Source: Termitomyces sp. T153
Taxonomy: Eukaryota; Basidiomycota; Agaricomycetes; Agaricales; Lyophyllaceae
Direction of reading: 5' to 3'
Assembly (NCBI GenBank): GCA_018296165.2
Contig: JACKQL020000019.1
Location: forward strand, 806,001-870,000
DNA length: 64,000 nucleotides
Shown: positions 32,794 through 43,935 of the stretch, in pieces
Layout of the letters: the number at the start of each line of letters is the position of its first letter
Numbering within the stretch: the first letter of the stretch is position 1
Notes under the pieces: model-generated
Told to the model about the DNA's origin: nothing
What the model saw: only the letters and a program-made list of their open reading frames with translations
Database searches by the model: none
Translations under genes and position numbers: made by a program

Positions 32794-34250
32794 AACAGTA
32801 TAATTGCAGTCACTTTTCTTCTCATGAACCACTGCTGACCCACTGCTATCTTCTTGACATTGGTGGGTATTTTTTTATGGCCTAAAGGGACATAGCTTTG
32901 CATAATTCTTGCTGGTGGAAATGCTTGTCAGTCTGTCCATCTATCCTGGATGTATTGGTCACTTGAACAACATTTCTGGTCCTTTTTAATAGTAATGTAT
33001 TTGCATCATGGGCTCAGTAGTGACCTTCTTGATGGATGCAACCTCCTACATGAGTTTGTAGTGCAACACCTAGTAGGATAAAGTGGACAATGACAAAATA
33101 TAGAAATGATCTATGTGCCCACAAATGTACTCCATCATGCCAGAGAAAACCTTGATATTCAGGGGCCAGCAGTTCCAAAAAATGTTTTAGTACACAAGAA
33201 CAGAAGAAGCCCCTCCTTGTTTGATAATAAAATAGAATCATTTCTTCAATGAGCAGGTGTTGTGCACCTTGGAGGCATGAGGCATGATTTCTTGGTGCTC
33301 ACCTTGGCCTTTCCTTCTTTTTAGCATCCTTCATTCAAGGTTAGTGTTGCTTGAAATCAGAGTTGATCAGGACTCACATTCAAGGGAAAAAGTGCATGGA
33401 ACATTTGATGAGTAAGCACTAGTGTTGTAACTTTTTGGCAAGTCTGATTTGGCAGAAGAAAAAAACTTGTCCAGGGTTAACATTTTAATAACTGTATAAA
33501 TAAATTGCATAATAAAGCCCATGATCTTGTACAGTGAAGGTAACACTTTTGTACATATCTGATAGAAGCCTCCTAATGAATGTCATAATAGGAGACCAGC
33601 TCTTCAGAAATGTTCTGAAATAATTGTTTGTGATCAGTTAGTCCACTATTTTGCAGATTAAATATATTGAAAAGACAAGAAGAATCATTGCTCAAAACTG
33701 TCACCAGTTTGATAAGGTGGAAAGGTGGTGACAGTTTTGATAAGGTTGAAAGGTATTTTGAGAGCAACAACAATCATCACCCTCCTGCACTGGCAGGATT
33801 GGGCTCTAGATGCTTGTTCCAGCTGCTCCAAGAATTGGATTGTTGTCACCATTGATAAGCTCAATCACATCTACTGCTACATGTGAGGGCTCATACACTG
33901 ACTGCTACATCATGATATACACATCATCACAAACAACCACACCAACCTCATTGACTTGCATTGCTCCATACAAGCTGCACACCTCCACAAAGCCACTGAA
34001 GCCTCTCAGCAGGTATTTCCTGCCTGATGTATATTATTTGCACCAACACTACCCTGACTGAGCAGACTCAACTGTGTGTGCACACTTCAGGCTGAAGAAA
34101 AAAGATTTCTACACCATCAAAAGGGCTGGGTTCCTCATGTCAAGTTTCAGGGCACTTGTTGCCTCCATCTGCACTGTTGCAAGCATAGTCACCCCATTCA
34201 GTGTCCATTGCCTTAATAACCATTCTCCTTCATCTAGCACCAGCACTCAT
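32794..34250 (+). repeat. Repeat family R1, copy 1 (CpG-decayed)
   Basis: Colinear with 54188-55584 over about 1.4 kb with moderate divergence and indels; shared blocks include CTGTCCATCTATCCTGGATG, ACACCTAGTAGGAT and TAGGAGACCAGCTCTT. Minus-strand peptides (for example 33241-33014, ending FLYFVIVHFILLG) are present in both copies but not as a continuous frame. I do not recognise the family. It could be a non-autonomous element or a decayed gene family. Most sites that are CpG in the other copy are TpG or CpA here. Confidence 0.7.
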
Positions 34251-36176
34251 GCATCTCCAAGTCAGAAAAGGCTGTGTGTACTTTTGCCATTGTGTATGAT
34301 GCCTGTCAAAAGCTGGAGAGGATGAATCATGTGAATATTTATATTGGATAGGAAAATATGGGTTTGTTTTTATTGTAGTCAACTTTTCTGATGGACATGA
34401 ATTTTATCTAGGTCTACCAAGGTGTGTAATACAACCTTAGCTATTATGTTGTAGCAGAGGTAGATTTCTGAATTTTAATATTGTAGCACAGAAATGCATC
34501 ATTCCTGAATAATAACCATTGAGCCATAAGTGCTTAAAAATAATGGAAAGGTATTGGGCTAAGGAGAGCAAGCTCCTCTTGATAAATATCCCTGCACAGC
34601 AGAGCCCTACATTGTTTTGTCTATGGCAGGGCCATCAGAGGGGCTACAGTGTGGGTTCCAATCAATCTCAGCAGAAGTTATCACAGCACAGAAACTAATG
34701 GCAACATTGGTGATATGATAAAGATCCCTAATGGTGGAAATCATTGTTTCTGTGTTTCCATCTAAATTAGGATTTGGAAAGCTCAGTCCACCGATGATCT
34801 GCTGCAAAGCTGGTGTAACTATATAAGTAGCTGCAAAGTGGTAGAAATCCACAATGGTCACTGCAGATATACTGCAAACTGTGGGTAGTTATGAAATACA
34901 GTGGATATTGGTAATCTGCTTTGCTTTAATGAACAGGCAGATGCTGCAAATCACAGCACTCTTTTTTTTTCATCTGGTATTTATGCTGCATGGTACTACA
35001 GACCAGTGTATCAATACTATAAGAGCCACAGGATATTGCAACCCCACCTTTCTTTCACATATGCAAAGAATGAGCAAGCTGGCATTTCCAAGTACCATTT
35101 AGGTCATGCTCCCCTAGTAATCCCCTGAGAAGTGCCATGAGAGAGATGGGCATAAAGCAAGGGGTTTTGACAGAAGCCTGGATGAGCAGGCAGATGTCCA
35201 GTGGAAGGCTAGAGGGGGTGCAATAGGTCATGGCAAATCTACTGCAAAACTGGCAGAACTGGACAGACTGCTCCTAAAAAAATGGTGGGAAGCCCAGCTG
35301 CTGCTGTCAACCAGGTCACGTGCTGGAAATACATATACAGCCCAGGAAGAGTGCACAGCAACTGCTGGAGCAAGTTGCAGGATCTGGTGCAAAACATGCC
35401 ACTGCATGATACTGGAAACCCAGAGACAGCTGTTGTGAAAGGCTAGTGTAAATAGAAGGAAGCTGCACAAATTGAGTAGCACAACTCTGGCCACTGCAGA
35501 ATACATAAGCCAGGTATGCAGGCCTATGGGATTCAAACCTAAGAGTGGCCATAGGAATAGTGATCCATATGGATGACAATACCACTAGACTACAGGCACC
35601 ACAATGACAGCAATCAAACAGACCTGCTGATAGGTATCTATAAATGCAGTTAGCCCCTCATTTTTTATTCCCTGGAGACTGTGGCAATACTAGTGGCAAT
35701 TGTCAGGTCAATCCACTCCAAACTAAGTGCAAATCATGAGGCAATAGCTTGACCTGGACTTGTCCTTATAGTGGAATGAGGGCCTGATACACTAGTAGCA
35801 GGGCCTATTGACATCTCTACAGATGATACATCTCAAAATATGAGCAGTGGTGCATAGAAGAACTCCAAGTTTTGTTCAATGCATCTGCTACACATACACC
35901 AGCAACTTTCTGTCACTGCCAACATGCTTTGCATGGCCTCTTGTATACTGGATATATTGTTGTTCTGTTGTTTAGAAGAACCAACTGCAAAGACCTCAAG
36001 CAAGGTACTCCACTTGTTGTCTGTTGATGCCTGGCATGGCATCTGAGCACCAACAAACTGATGTCCCAGTTGTATTTGACAAGTTCATTTATCAAAGTGA
36101 ATGCTTATATACCTCTCCATAGGAAATACATCTGGCTTGTGATGGGATAACTTGATCCTAAGCTCATCCCACACAG
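34251..36176. other. CpG-poor DNA, no recognised gene
   Basis: Frames of 60-100 codons on both strands without motifs. A tRNA-like sequence at 35520-35603 is listed separately. Confidence 0.45.
35520..35603 (-). repeat. tRNA-like sequence (A and B boxes)
   Basis: The minus strand reads GTAGTCTAGTGGTA (A-box-like) and about 45 bases later GGTTTGAATCCC (B-box-like), with acceptor-like GGTGCCT and TAGGCC ends. The anticodon arm does not fold canonically by eye, so a tRNA-derived SINE or tRNA pseudogene is more likely than a working tRNA. Confidence 0.35.
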
Positions 36177-36390
36177 AAGGGGGCATGGTGGCTCAGCTGG
36201 CACCATCACATCTCAAAGCAGGTCACCTGACTTGTGAGTGCAAGGTCAGGGTTCTGGCTGAGTGTGCCTGTGTGGAAAACACCTTAGACACCATGTCAGT
36301 TCTTCAATGCCACTGGAAAGCCACCACCTGCACATGTCTGATTAGGAAGGCTTTGTTGGTCAGGCCACCCCAGAACTACCAATCAGCATG
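36177..36390 (+). mobile_element. tRNA-related SINE, copy A
   Basis: Starts AAGGGGGCATGGTGGCTCAG; TGGCTCAGCTGGCAC is a good Pol III A box. The region continues with CACCTGACTTGTGAGTG, GGTCAGGGTTCTGGCTGAG (B-box position), AAAACACCTTAGA-ACCATGT and AGGAAGGCTTTGTTGGTCAG. A second copy with the same order lies inverted at 44693-44894. Two dispersed copies with Pol III-type boxes and no coding sense support a SINE. Confidence 0.7.
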
Positions 36391-37780
36391 TGATACAATG
36401 AAGCATGGTGACCACCATGCTCATGACCAGATGACAAAAACAGATGGTTTCCTCAGTTTGACAGATTTGGGAGAGGGTCTTAGGGTCCTCACTGATCAAG
36501 CAGGTCAAGGCACAAGTAGGTGAGAGGATAGGATGGCAATAGTTCAATCAGGCTGCCAAAGTTACCAAGTGGTCCAATTGGATGGTATCAGCATGGCCAT
36601 TGAAGTCATGGCTTGTTTAGATTTGATTAGGTGTCTAGCCAATTGGTTCAGCATGTCTGTCACTAGAGCAGCCCTGCTGATCCATACTATTATGGGTTCC
36701 AAATCTTGGGATCAATCTTCCAAAAATATCATCTGGGTGTGGGGAAGGGTTTGTCATGATACCCTTACTGGTGTGATATTGGGAGCTTGGAGCTGTAGCA
36801 ACTTGCCTCATGTGGGATTACCAATATGCACACAGTAAGCCCTGCTGAGTATAGCTGGGTTTAGAAATTGGGATGGCACATTAGTGGCAGATGGTATGGG
36901 ATTTAGTGTGGGAAAGTAGTATGAACTCTGACAAAGTCAAATTGTAGTAAAGTGGCTAGAAGGCGTAACCGGCATCAGCTGAAAAAGGATCAGGCCAGAA
37001 AACTAGTTGGAGTGTCCATAAATTACCACCCCCATTACATACTGTGGGACCTAAGACATGATTGTTCAGGAGAATTCCATGTGAAAATAGGTCTGGAAAG
37101 AAATAAAATGATCCTTCCTTCCTTCCTTCATCTCACACAGAATCCAACAAAAAGGTTGACTGGACTGATGCCCTGGAGAAGGACAATACAGTAGTCTTCA
37201 GCAGCTGACCCTTATATAGGCACAAATTCTGAGTCCAAATTTCCTGGTCCTCTTTCCACAAGTTATACAACCACACATAAAATTGTATTGTATGTATAGT
37301 TGTTGGCATTCCACACAGGACCTATAGGTCCTAGAACATTATCTGCTGCTTGTTTGACAGAATATGATAGGTCAAGTTTAAGTTTCTTATCACAACATAG
37401 TGTATATGCTCAGGATGCTTTTCTTATTGGTAAGGGAGTGGTTTCATGTTACAAACTCTTACTGGTTGATTGTACAACAATGAGAATGAGGCAAAGGAAC
37501 TTTTCAGCTAGATATAATCCAGATGCAGAGGGAGATGACAAAGAGGGAAAGAGGAAGAAGATTCAAATTTGAGAAATGACATGGTAGTATACTACATAAA
37601 TGTCAGTGTACACACAACTGAATGAAGTATGATCTTCATGATGAAGTGGAGTCCAAAACAGAGGAGTTGGCTATATAATTGTCAGTTCCAATGAACAAGG
37701 CAAGCATAATCAATAGGAAGTTAGTTCAAAAGGATGGACAAGATGTGATTACATAATGTCAGTTCCAACAAACAAACAAG
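36391..37780. other. CpG-poor DNA, no recognised gene
   Basis: Short frames only (80 codons at 36952-37194, 90 codons at 37300-37572, both basic at their ends), without family motifs. Confidence 0.45.
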
Positions 37781-38255
37781 GTCACATGGCTAACAATTTC
37801 GAAGACTGAAAGAATTGATAGACATAGATGACTAATGTGAGTGAGAGTTAGTCACATGGATAATTTTCAAGACAAGACAAAATTTTCTTAAGCAACCGAA
37901 GGGTATATTACATAAACATCAGTTTCAATGAACAAAGTCACATGGCTAACAATTTTCAAGATGATAGACACTGCTGACAGCCAATAGATTTTCCTGAGGA
38001 AATAATGAAAAAGAAACCTGTTATGCCATTTCCAAACAGTATATTTCCAATGTAAAAAGGCTCTAAACAATGGGATAAGCCTTTTTCCAAGGGAAAGATA
38101 TGTCAAAGAAATGGCATGACAGGTTTCTTTTTCCATTTTTCTAATGGAAACATGTTCCAGTGCCAGCAGTGAGATAGACGACTACACAATTCACGTGAAT
38201 AGTCACATGGCTAATAATTTTCAAGACAAAGACAAAATTTTCTTAGCGACGAAGA
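37781..38255. repeat. Direct repeats GTCACATGGCTAACAATTTT, four copies
   Basis: Copies start at 37781, 37851, 37937 and 38202, most followed by CAAGA. The two at 37851 and 38202 extend for 50 bases (CAAGACAAAATTTTCTTA). The last copy retains AGCGACGAAG where the other has AGCAACCGAAG, placing the CpG boundary between them. Confidence 0.75.
38006..38135. mobile_element. MITE-like hairpin element (130 bp)
   Basis: Terminal inverted repeats of about 25 bases: the left end reads TGAAAAAGAAACCTGTTATG and the reverse complement of the right end TGGAAAAAGAAACCTGTCAT, both continuing GCCATTTC. A second inner inverted pair (AAAAAGGCT and AGCCTTTTT) lies near the centre, so nearly the whole element folds on itself. 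No coding capacity. The autonomous parent is unknown. Confidence 0.75.
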
Positions 38256-38584
38256 GCAATACCTCGATCTATTCTAGATCTCGGAACGACCGCGACTCAG
38301 GGACAGCTCTACCAGCAGGTGACATGCAGAGGGGTGAAAAGTCAGGAAACCATTGCTGTTGCCAGTCTTTATACGTAGCACTGATTGGATTAGTAAGGTA
38401 TTGCGCTAACGTTCCTGCCTTGATCTGATCATGTTTGGACAGAACAATAAGTTTTTTGGGATATGATTATGGTTGCCCCTACAACACCTATGATATAGAT
38501 TGATCTATGAGAAACTTGAGTTGGTTCAACTTGGCAAAATAAAATGCCCTAGTTACATTACTGAAATAATGTACTAAGTAGGCT

Positions 38585-39130
38585 GTGCCCTCGCCTTCAG
38601 AGCATCATAGCACTCTAGTTCCGTCCGTGTTGAATCCTTCCTGTTCAGCTTCTAACACAGCGGCGCGAGTGACACCGATGACTAGATCGTTATTTGACAA
38701 CCAGTTGTCTAATGTGACGGGTTCGGCGCTTGGATCGGTTGGGTGTTCAGGCCTTCAGACTGCTTCTCAGGTGCGAAGATGTACCTGTCCAGACTAATTT
38801 ATTGCCAGAATATCGCGAGTTTGTTGGACCACTTGGTGAATCGCCCGTGGCGCGGTCGAAAGGAGTTTCTGAAACTGGCCAGCGAGCGTTGAGTTTGATT
38901 GAACAGATGCGCGGGTATGCCACGTCAGTAGCCAGCATGGAGGAGTCAGATCTCCTAGTGCGAGCCGTGACAATGAACAAAAGATTATAGTTTGATGCAT
39001 GGAGATAATGACACGCTGATAAGGCACGACTGATCAGGGCCTTGTGATTAAGCAGTGTGATCTGGCAGAAAGGGATGTCTCCACGTCGTCCCTCGAAGTG
39101 TACGGCAGAAAATCCCATAATCTGTCATTA
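38585..39130 (-). pseudogene. Copia gag fragment with LTR end (arm A)
   Basis: On the minus strand the order is an LTR 3' end (GCACTGTCAGGTGCGATTAA), a primer-site-like GATTATGGG and a gag start. The gag peptide reads KLNARWPVSETPFDRATG and continues in pieces to 38585. It matches the better copy at 53470-53850 and, more distantly, the gag at 42205-42699. CpG-normal. Confidence 0.65.
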
Positions 39131-39750
39131 ATCGCACCTGACAGTGCAATGCAGATCCTCAACACAATGTGAAATTGAGTGAGGGTTCGTGTAAGCTAAC
39201 ATATAAAATGGGATGTATGTGGCCCATAGGCATAATAACAATGAGAAGAATGTGGCCACAGGGACAACAATGGGATAATGGAAGTGTGATGGAATTGGCA
39301 CGCCACACAGAGGTTGAGGTTAAGGGATGTACTCAGAGATGTCAACGTATTACAAATGTGTAGAGTTTGACCCATGTGCCAGTGTGTGTGGTGTTTGTGT
39401 GTTGTTTCACTAATTCAACTCCAGACAGTTGATAGGACATTTCAGCTGGCGGACTTATGTGCCTGGGCATATATCTAGAATTTACCAGCATTTCGGCTCA
39501 TTTGTGACAATTTCAGAAAATGCATGAAGCGATCAATGGACTCACAAGGCCAGATCACAACTTCTTCTCACATGGGAGAGAACTAACAGAAATCAAACTT
39601 AATCTCTCGTGTCTAAATTGATTCAATTCTTGATACATTTTAGAGCTAAAATAACATGAATGCCAAGGGCTTGTGATGTATCATGCCGTCCCATAATTCC
39701 TCACCATTATTTTTACAGATACACCAAGGGCCGAGTTATCCGCCAGTCTC
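39131..39750 (+). other. Upstream region of terpene synthase 1, no gene
   Basis: Colinear with the region upstream of terpene synthase 3 in arm B. It should contain the promoter; no reading frame of note. Confidence 0.55.
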
Positions 39751-39757
39751 TATAAAA
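39751..39757 (+). promoter_or_regulatory. TATA box of terpene synthase 1
   Basis: TATAAAA, 38 bases upstream of the start codon, inside a CAGTCTCTATAAAA block that is conserved in the other two gene copies at the same distance. Confidence 0.7.
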
Positions 39758-39794
39758 TCCAATTTCCAGGCAATTGAATAGTCCATATCTCATC

Positions 39795-41204
39795 ATGGCA
39801 GCCAACTCCTCCCAGCCCACATATTTCATTTTCCCCGACTTGATGTCCCACTGCATCAGATACCCGCTGAACTATCACTCCAACGGCGACGAAATAGCCA
39901 ATCAATCAATTCAATGGCTCATATCCTCTTGCCCCGACCTGTCTCTCGAAGGCCGTCGTGCTATATCCAACATGGAAGCCGGAAAACTCGTTGCTTTCAC
40001 CTACCCCAGCGCCACATCATCGCGTCTGCGCATCATCGCTGATTTTATGAACTATTTTTCTTATTTGTGCGTCTTTTCAACTCTGTTCCGCTTGGTCGAC
40101 ATTGTAACTTGCATGCAGTGATATTATCTGTGACGACATAGCAGCACGCGAGGCAGACATTAAGGAGCTGTGCGATGTCGCCAGGAAAGCCTTGGGGTAT
40201 ATTCCGACTACTCCTACGGAGGAACACCGTGCTGTGGTGCTCAACCTGGGAAGAATTGCTTCAGAGTGAGAGCGAGGTTTATCAAATCCATTCAGAAAAT
40301 TAACACGCACTAGCTTCTGGGCTCCTTTTATCGCTGACGCTGTCCCCGGTGTACAGCAACGATTACAAACGGCACTTGAACACTACTTTGAAGGCATTCA
40401 AATTCAGGCAAAGTCGAGAGACACAAGTCTTAGTCCTGATCTTGAATCATATATTACTGTGCGCAGGAACACTTCAGGTGAGTTTTTCTGCCATGTATGA
40501 ACGTTGTGACCCATAGTCTTGCATGCACATAGGGCACGAATCCTGTATAGCGCTGATTGAGTAGCTTGCTTTTCCACTCACGTTTCAATTGACTCAGAAA
40601 GTGTTAGATACGCTTTGGATATTTATCTTCCCGATCGTGTCTTTGAGCATCACAGCATCCAAGAGCTTAACCGTTGGACCACGAACTTTGTTGCCTTGTC
40701 AAACGTAATATACTCCCTTTTTATTGTGTGGTCGAAGTGCTGACCAAGTACCGGTCTGCAGGACATCCTATCATATAACGTTGAGCAAGCGAGTGGAAGT
40801 AACCACAATATAATTGATTTACTCATGGAGTATCATGGGCATACGCTGCAGAGTGCCGTTGACTACGTCGGTAACCTCTGCATCCAGAGCATTGAGGAAT
40901 TCGACCGCGGTCGCAACCAGCTTCCTTCGTGGGGCGCCGAAATTGATGCCAAGGTCTCAAAGTACGTCGAAGGTCTACAGGACTGGATTGTCGGGTATGC
41001 AAGTGCTCATCCATTCCGTATGCGGACTCATTGATCAAAATTCCCAGTTCCCTTCACTGGTCTTTCCAGAATGATCGCTATCTTGGAACAGATGGTGATG
41101 AGGTCATGAGGACTGGAATTGTCCAATTACTTCCTCGTAAAGCGCATCAGGAAAAAGGCGGGGAGGAAACTTGGTCATGTATGGTTAACCCAAGATACTC
41201 CTGA
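39795..41204 (+). CDS. Sesquiterpene synthase, copy 1 (class I terpene cyclase)
   Basis: Seven exons: 39795-40066, 40119-40265, 40314-40477, 40533-40560, 40608-40704, 40762-40994, 41048-41204. They join to 365 residues, the usual length for fungal sesquiterpene synthases. Motifs in place: an aspartate-rich segment FDIICDD at 91-97 (created by splicing), a pyrophosphate-sensor Arg at 190-191 (VRRNTS), the NSE metal triad NDILSYNVE at 236-244 (the intron falls between N and D), and the RY pair at 324-325 (SFQNDRYLG). The family ionises farnesyl diphosphate with Mg2+ and cyclises it in the cytosol; the product cannot be predicted. The aspartate-rich motif lacks the second Asp of DDxxD. Upstream and downstream sequence is Copia-derived, and the gene lies in arm A of an inverted duplication. 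Normal CpG and an intact frame suggest function. Confidence 0.9.
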
Positions 41205-41616
41205 GTACCTACTACACAGCCATATAGTCGGTACTTTCTGATATCTCAACAAATACTTTCTTCCTGTGTTTTTTGTCAGCTACTCTGTATTTTACAATAA
41301 AACAATTTTGCACTTGAATCGAGGAAAAAGACCCAGAATATGTTTAGCCTCTTCTCGACGTCGACTCCGCTCTGTTGTCACGGCTGCCGTATTGCCGGAG
41401 TAGAACCAATCAAGTATCTTTGATCGCACAACATCGAGTCGCAAAAGTCATAGAGTGTTAAGACATCACCATTATGAACACTCAGCGAGGCACCGTGCCG
41501 TTTCATACTTGGATAATGGATGGACAATGGAATGAAAGCATATCTATTCGGGCTACATAGAAACAGCATCCTCAGTCATTTATACGAGACTGAGGGTGAA
41601 CTAACTATGCTTACTT
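41205..41616 (+). mobile_element. Truncated Copia LTR fragment downstream of terpene synthase 1
   Basis: Contains ACTTTCTTCCTGTGTTTTTT, CTTGATTGG-related and GGACAATGGAATGAAA blocks and the hairpin CATCCTCAGTC...GACTGAGGGTG at 41567-41598. These match LTR sequence in the fragment at 50770-51120 and the hairpin part of the LTR at 5516-5974. The TGTTGG end is missing. The piece runs into the intact LTR at 41617. Confidence 0.6.
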
Positions 41617-41958
41617 TGTTGGGAGCCCGTGAGGTCATTGATGTGACAGTGTGATACACGAACACAATGGTCCTCAGGGGCCACTAAATGGCCACCGCTC
41701 TGCTTTGTCTCTGTATGTATACATATGGCTCGACGTACACGAAGTACCCTCAGTTTGGTTTATACACAACTGAGGGTACGTTATTCATATCTCACTGTAC
41801 ATATAAATGCTTACCACAAATCATACCTAGATTGTACTTACGTGTATTGATCTAGGTACTTACAATTCAGTTTGATTTATACACAACTGAGGATTGTACT
41901 TACGTGTATTGATCTAGGTGTGGCTACACCTATCGGGTTATCAGTCTTAGTTCCAACA
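41617..41958 (+). mobile_element. Copia 5' LTR (342 bp)
   Basis: Starts TGTTGGGAGCCCGTGAGG and ends TTAGTTCCAACA. It holds the palindrome GTACCCTCAGTT...AACTGAGGGTAC at 41744-41779 and a second degenerate hairpin. It is followed directly by a primer-binding site and gag, so it is a 5' LTR. CpG is normal, unlike the Copia remnant at 5.5-6.7 kb. Confidence 0.8.
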
Positions 41959-41973
41959 GGTTATGGGCTGCTG
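41959..41973 (+). promoter_or_regulatory. Copia primer-binding site, half initiator-tRNA type
   Basis: GGTTATGGGCTGCTG immediately follows the LTR. GGTTATGGGC matches the complement of the anticodon region of initiator tRNA-Met (GCCCATAACC), the priming mode known from Drosophila copia, where a cleaved half tRNA is used. A related GGTTATGAGAC follows an LTR end at 53331-53342. Confidence 0.65.
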
Positions 41974-42204
41974 CTGAGCAGAATACTTGACGAAGTATCA
42001 CTGCTCGTTGGAACGCTTGTCTCGTGAAACAGTGCCGATTGCACTGGACTGTGCTATACGGAGTTGCCCTTCGTCCTTGTCCCCCGCCAGGGACATCTAT
42101 ACTGCCTCTTGTCTGGTCCCGATTTGGATAGGTAAGATCACCATTGTTCTGAGAAAGAGAACCCTCATACCTGCTTAGCCTCAACCATACCCTCCATCCC
42201 AAAT

Positions 42205-42699
42205 ATGTCTGCTAGTGACGCTGCCGCCCCCTCTATCCACGCGATTACTATCCGCGGCGCTGACTGGAGGCAAGAGAAGTTTAACAGAAGTTCCTCCACC
42301 GCCAATTTTACCAAATGGTCGAAAGATCTCCAGATCCATCTCTCCCTGCTCGGACTAAAGTCCTATGTCTTTGACCCCCTCATCTCGCCACCTAGCGCCC
42401 TCGCTGAACCCGTAGCATACAGAAACTGGTCTGCAAATGACGACCTCACGCACGCTGTTATACTCATGGCCCTGGATGACTCTGAGTATGATGGCCTGGA
42501 CGAAGCCAGGACTGCTGCGATCCGGACTGAGCTTCACTTTCTGGATGTCGCTCCACTCTCACACTCTCAATCATCAACTTTGCGAGAACAAGAATGTTAC
42601 TCATGCTTTCACTCTTTCAAACACTTACAAATCTTATTACTGTTGGCTCGTGTGCATGATCTCTCACCCGTGATGAGAATGATATCAATACTGTTCTAG
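42205..42699 (+). CDS. Copia gag protein, 3' truncated
   Basis: A 164-codon frame starting MSASDAAAPSIHAITIRGAD. It contains FTKWSKDLQIHLSLLGLKSY, EPVAYRNWSANDDLTHAVIL and DDSEYDGLDEA, the pattern of Ty1/copia gag proteins in fungi (WS..L...L......P......Y..W...ND). The leader between the LTR and the ATG is 246 bases. Gag homology stops near residue 130, and the sequence beyond 42700 is CpG-poor debris, so protease, integrase and RT are missing. The C-terminal 30 residues are probably not native. Confidence 0.7.
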   Translation: MSASDAAAPSIHAITIRGADWRQEKFNRSSSTANFTKWSKDLQIHLSLLGLKSYVFDPLISPPSALAEPVAYRNWSANDDLTHAVILMALDDSEYDGLDEARTAAIRTELHFLDVAPLSHSQSSTLREQECYSCFHSFKHLQILLLLARVHDLSPVMRMISILF

Positions 42700-43377
42700 C
42701 CATCTCGTGCTCCAGGTGTGACTTTCTTTTGACCAGCATAATATAAGAATGTGAATTGTCTCTGGTTTCAAACTGGCACCATGGAATGATATGGCATCAT
42801 GCCCACCTGAAAGATCTGCTCTGTGGCAACAGCAGACCTTATACAATAGAATACAACAGACAAAATATCATGCTGCTATGATCATACTGACCAGGGATAG
42901 AGAATATGTCTTGCACAAAAAAATACAGATTTAGGAATTTAGCATGACAACTGCACTACTAGAGATTTGGAATCACAAGTCTAGTATTTCTCATCCTCTT
43001 CTGTGTTTGCTTGTAGTGGCTGTACCTGCATGATAGTGTTGAAATTGTATCTTTACCTTAGTCTTTCTCTGCTTGTATCATGATAATTGGCTTCTTGCAA
43101 TCAATGTTATGAGCACAATGACTACATCCTAGATAAATAAATTAAGTGAGGAAAGAGAAAAGGCTATACCAGTAGGCACACATCTGGATGTAATAGGTAT
43201 CTTTGCTGCCCTTGTCTTGCCAAATAATTTTCAAAGCATCATTGAGGGTATCATCATCATTCAAGGCATATTGATCAAAGTTGAGAAATAATGGCTCATG
43301 GAGATATGGTAAAACCTTTTTATTATAAACCAACTTACACTGATTAAATAAGCAATTACTTTCTTGTCCTATGCTAC
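42700..43377. other. CpG-poor debris
   Basis: A minus-strand frame (43142-43450, extending into the LTR to the right) encodes LVYNKKVLPYLHEPLFLNFD and DDDTLNDALKIIWQDKG, which I do not recognise. The composition changes sharply from CpG-normal at about 42700. Confidence 0.4.
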
Positions 43378-43677
43378 TGTTGGGGCAGGACCAGTTAAGG
43401 GAGGAGCAGAGTGATGGACAAAGAGGCTTAGGGACTGTAACAAGATGCAATGAACCTCAGTGATGATAGAACACTATAATTATATTGTAGTATGTACCTG
43501 TAACAAGAGGCAATGACTATGGTACATCAATGAGAGTAAGATAACAAGTATAGGTAATGACTTACACTTCAGTGATGATAGAACACTGAGGTGTATCAGT
43601 GATGAACAGAAAGAAAACATATGAGATGATCATCTAATGGTGTAGGTCCATGTTGCTTGCAGTGCACATCTCCAACA
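43378..43677 (-). mobile_element. Copia 3' LTR (300 bp), second subfamily
   Basis: On the minus strand a polypurine tract GAGGGGGAG leads into TGTTGGAGATGTGCACTGC. The other end reads TGCCCCAACA. Only about 100 bases of internal sequence (to about 43790) remain, encoding LEKLHKPIDIIGPLFTLRGS in one frame. CpG-poor. It is a truncated element inserted in older debris. Confidence 0.7.
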
Positions 43678-43935
43678 CTCCCCCTCAATGTGAACAGAGG
43701 ACCAATGATATCAATAGGTTTGTGCAACTTTTCCAATTCAAGGAATTTACATAGTAAAAATGTCAGTTTACCCCCCACTTAACTGAGTATTTGTAACATT
43801 TCTATGGGTTGTGTAGCTTACAGTTCACACTCCATATGTCAAAACCAGCCATGATTAAGTCTACAAAGTATGAAGTAAGGCACTGCCTTACATAATTATG
43901 ATAATTGTAATTATAAGTAGCATCATGTGATGCTA

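Larger units (their letters stand above)
38330..41615 (+). repeat. Large inverted duplication, arm A
   Basis: Matches 54120-50770 in inverse orientation. Paired positions sum to almost the same value throughout (38600 with 53855; 39795 with 52662; 41204 with 51252), so few indels separate the arms. Each arm carries one terpene synthase, a Copia gag fragment upstream and a Copia LTR fragment downstream. Confidence 0.9.

Noticed and set aside
35520..35603. Functional tRNA gene
   Set aside because: A and B boxes are acceptable but the anticodon and T stems do not pair well by eye.
40533..40640. In-frame TAG after ALIE in terpene synthase 1 and its two copies, suggesting pseudogenes
   Set aside because: The TAG lies in an intron: donor GA|GTAGCT and acceptor GTTAG give ALIE-YALDIYLPD, the expected family sequence, in all three copies. 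The nearer CAG acceptor would create a stop and is not used.
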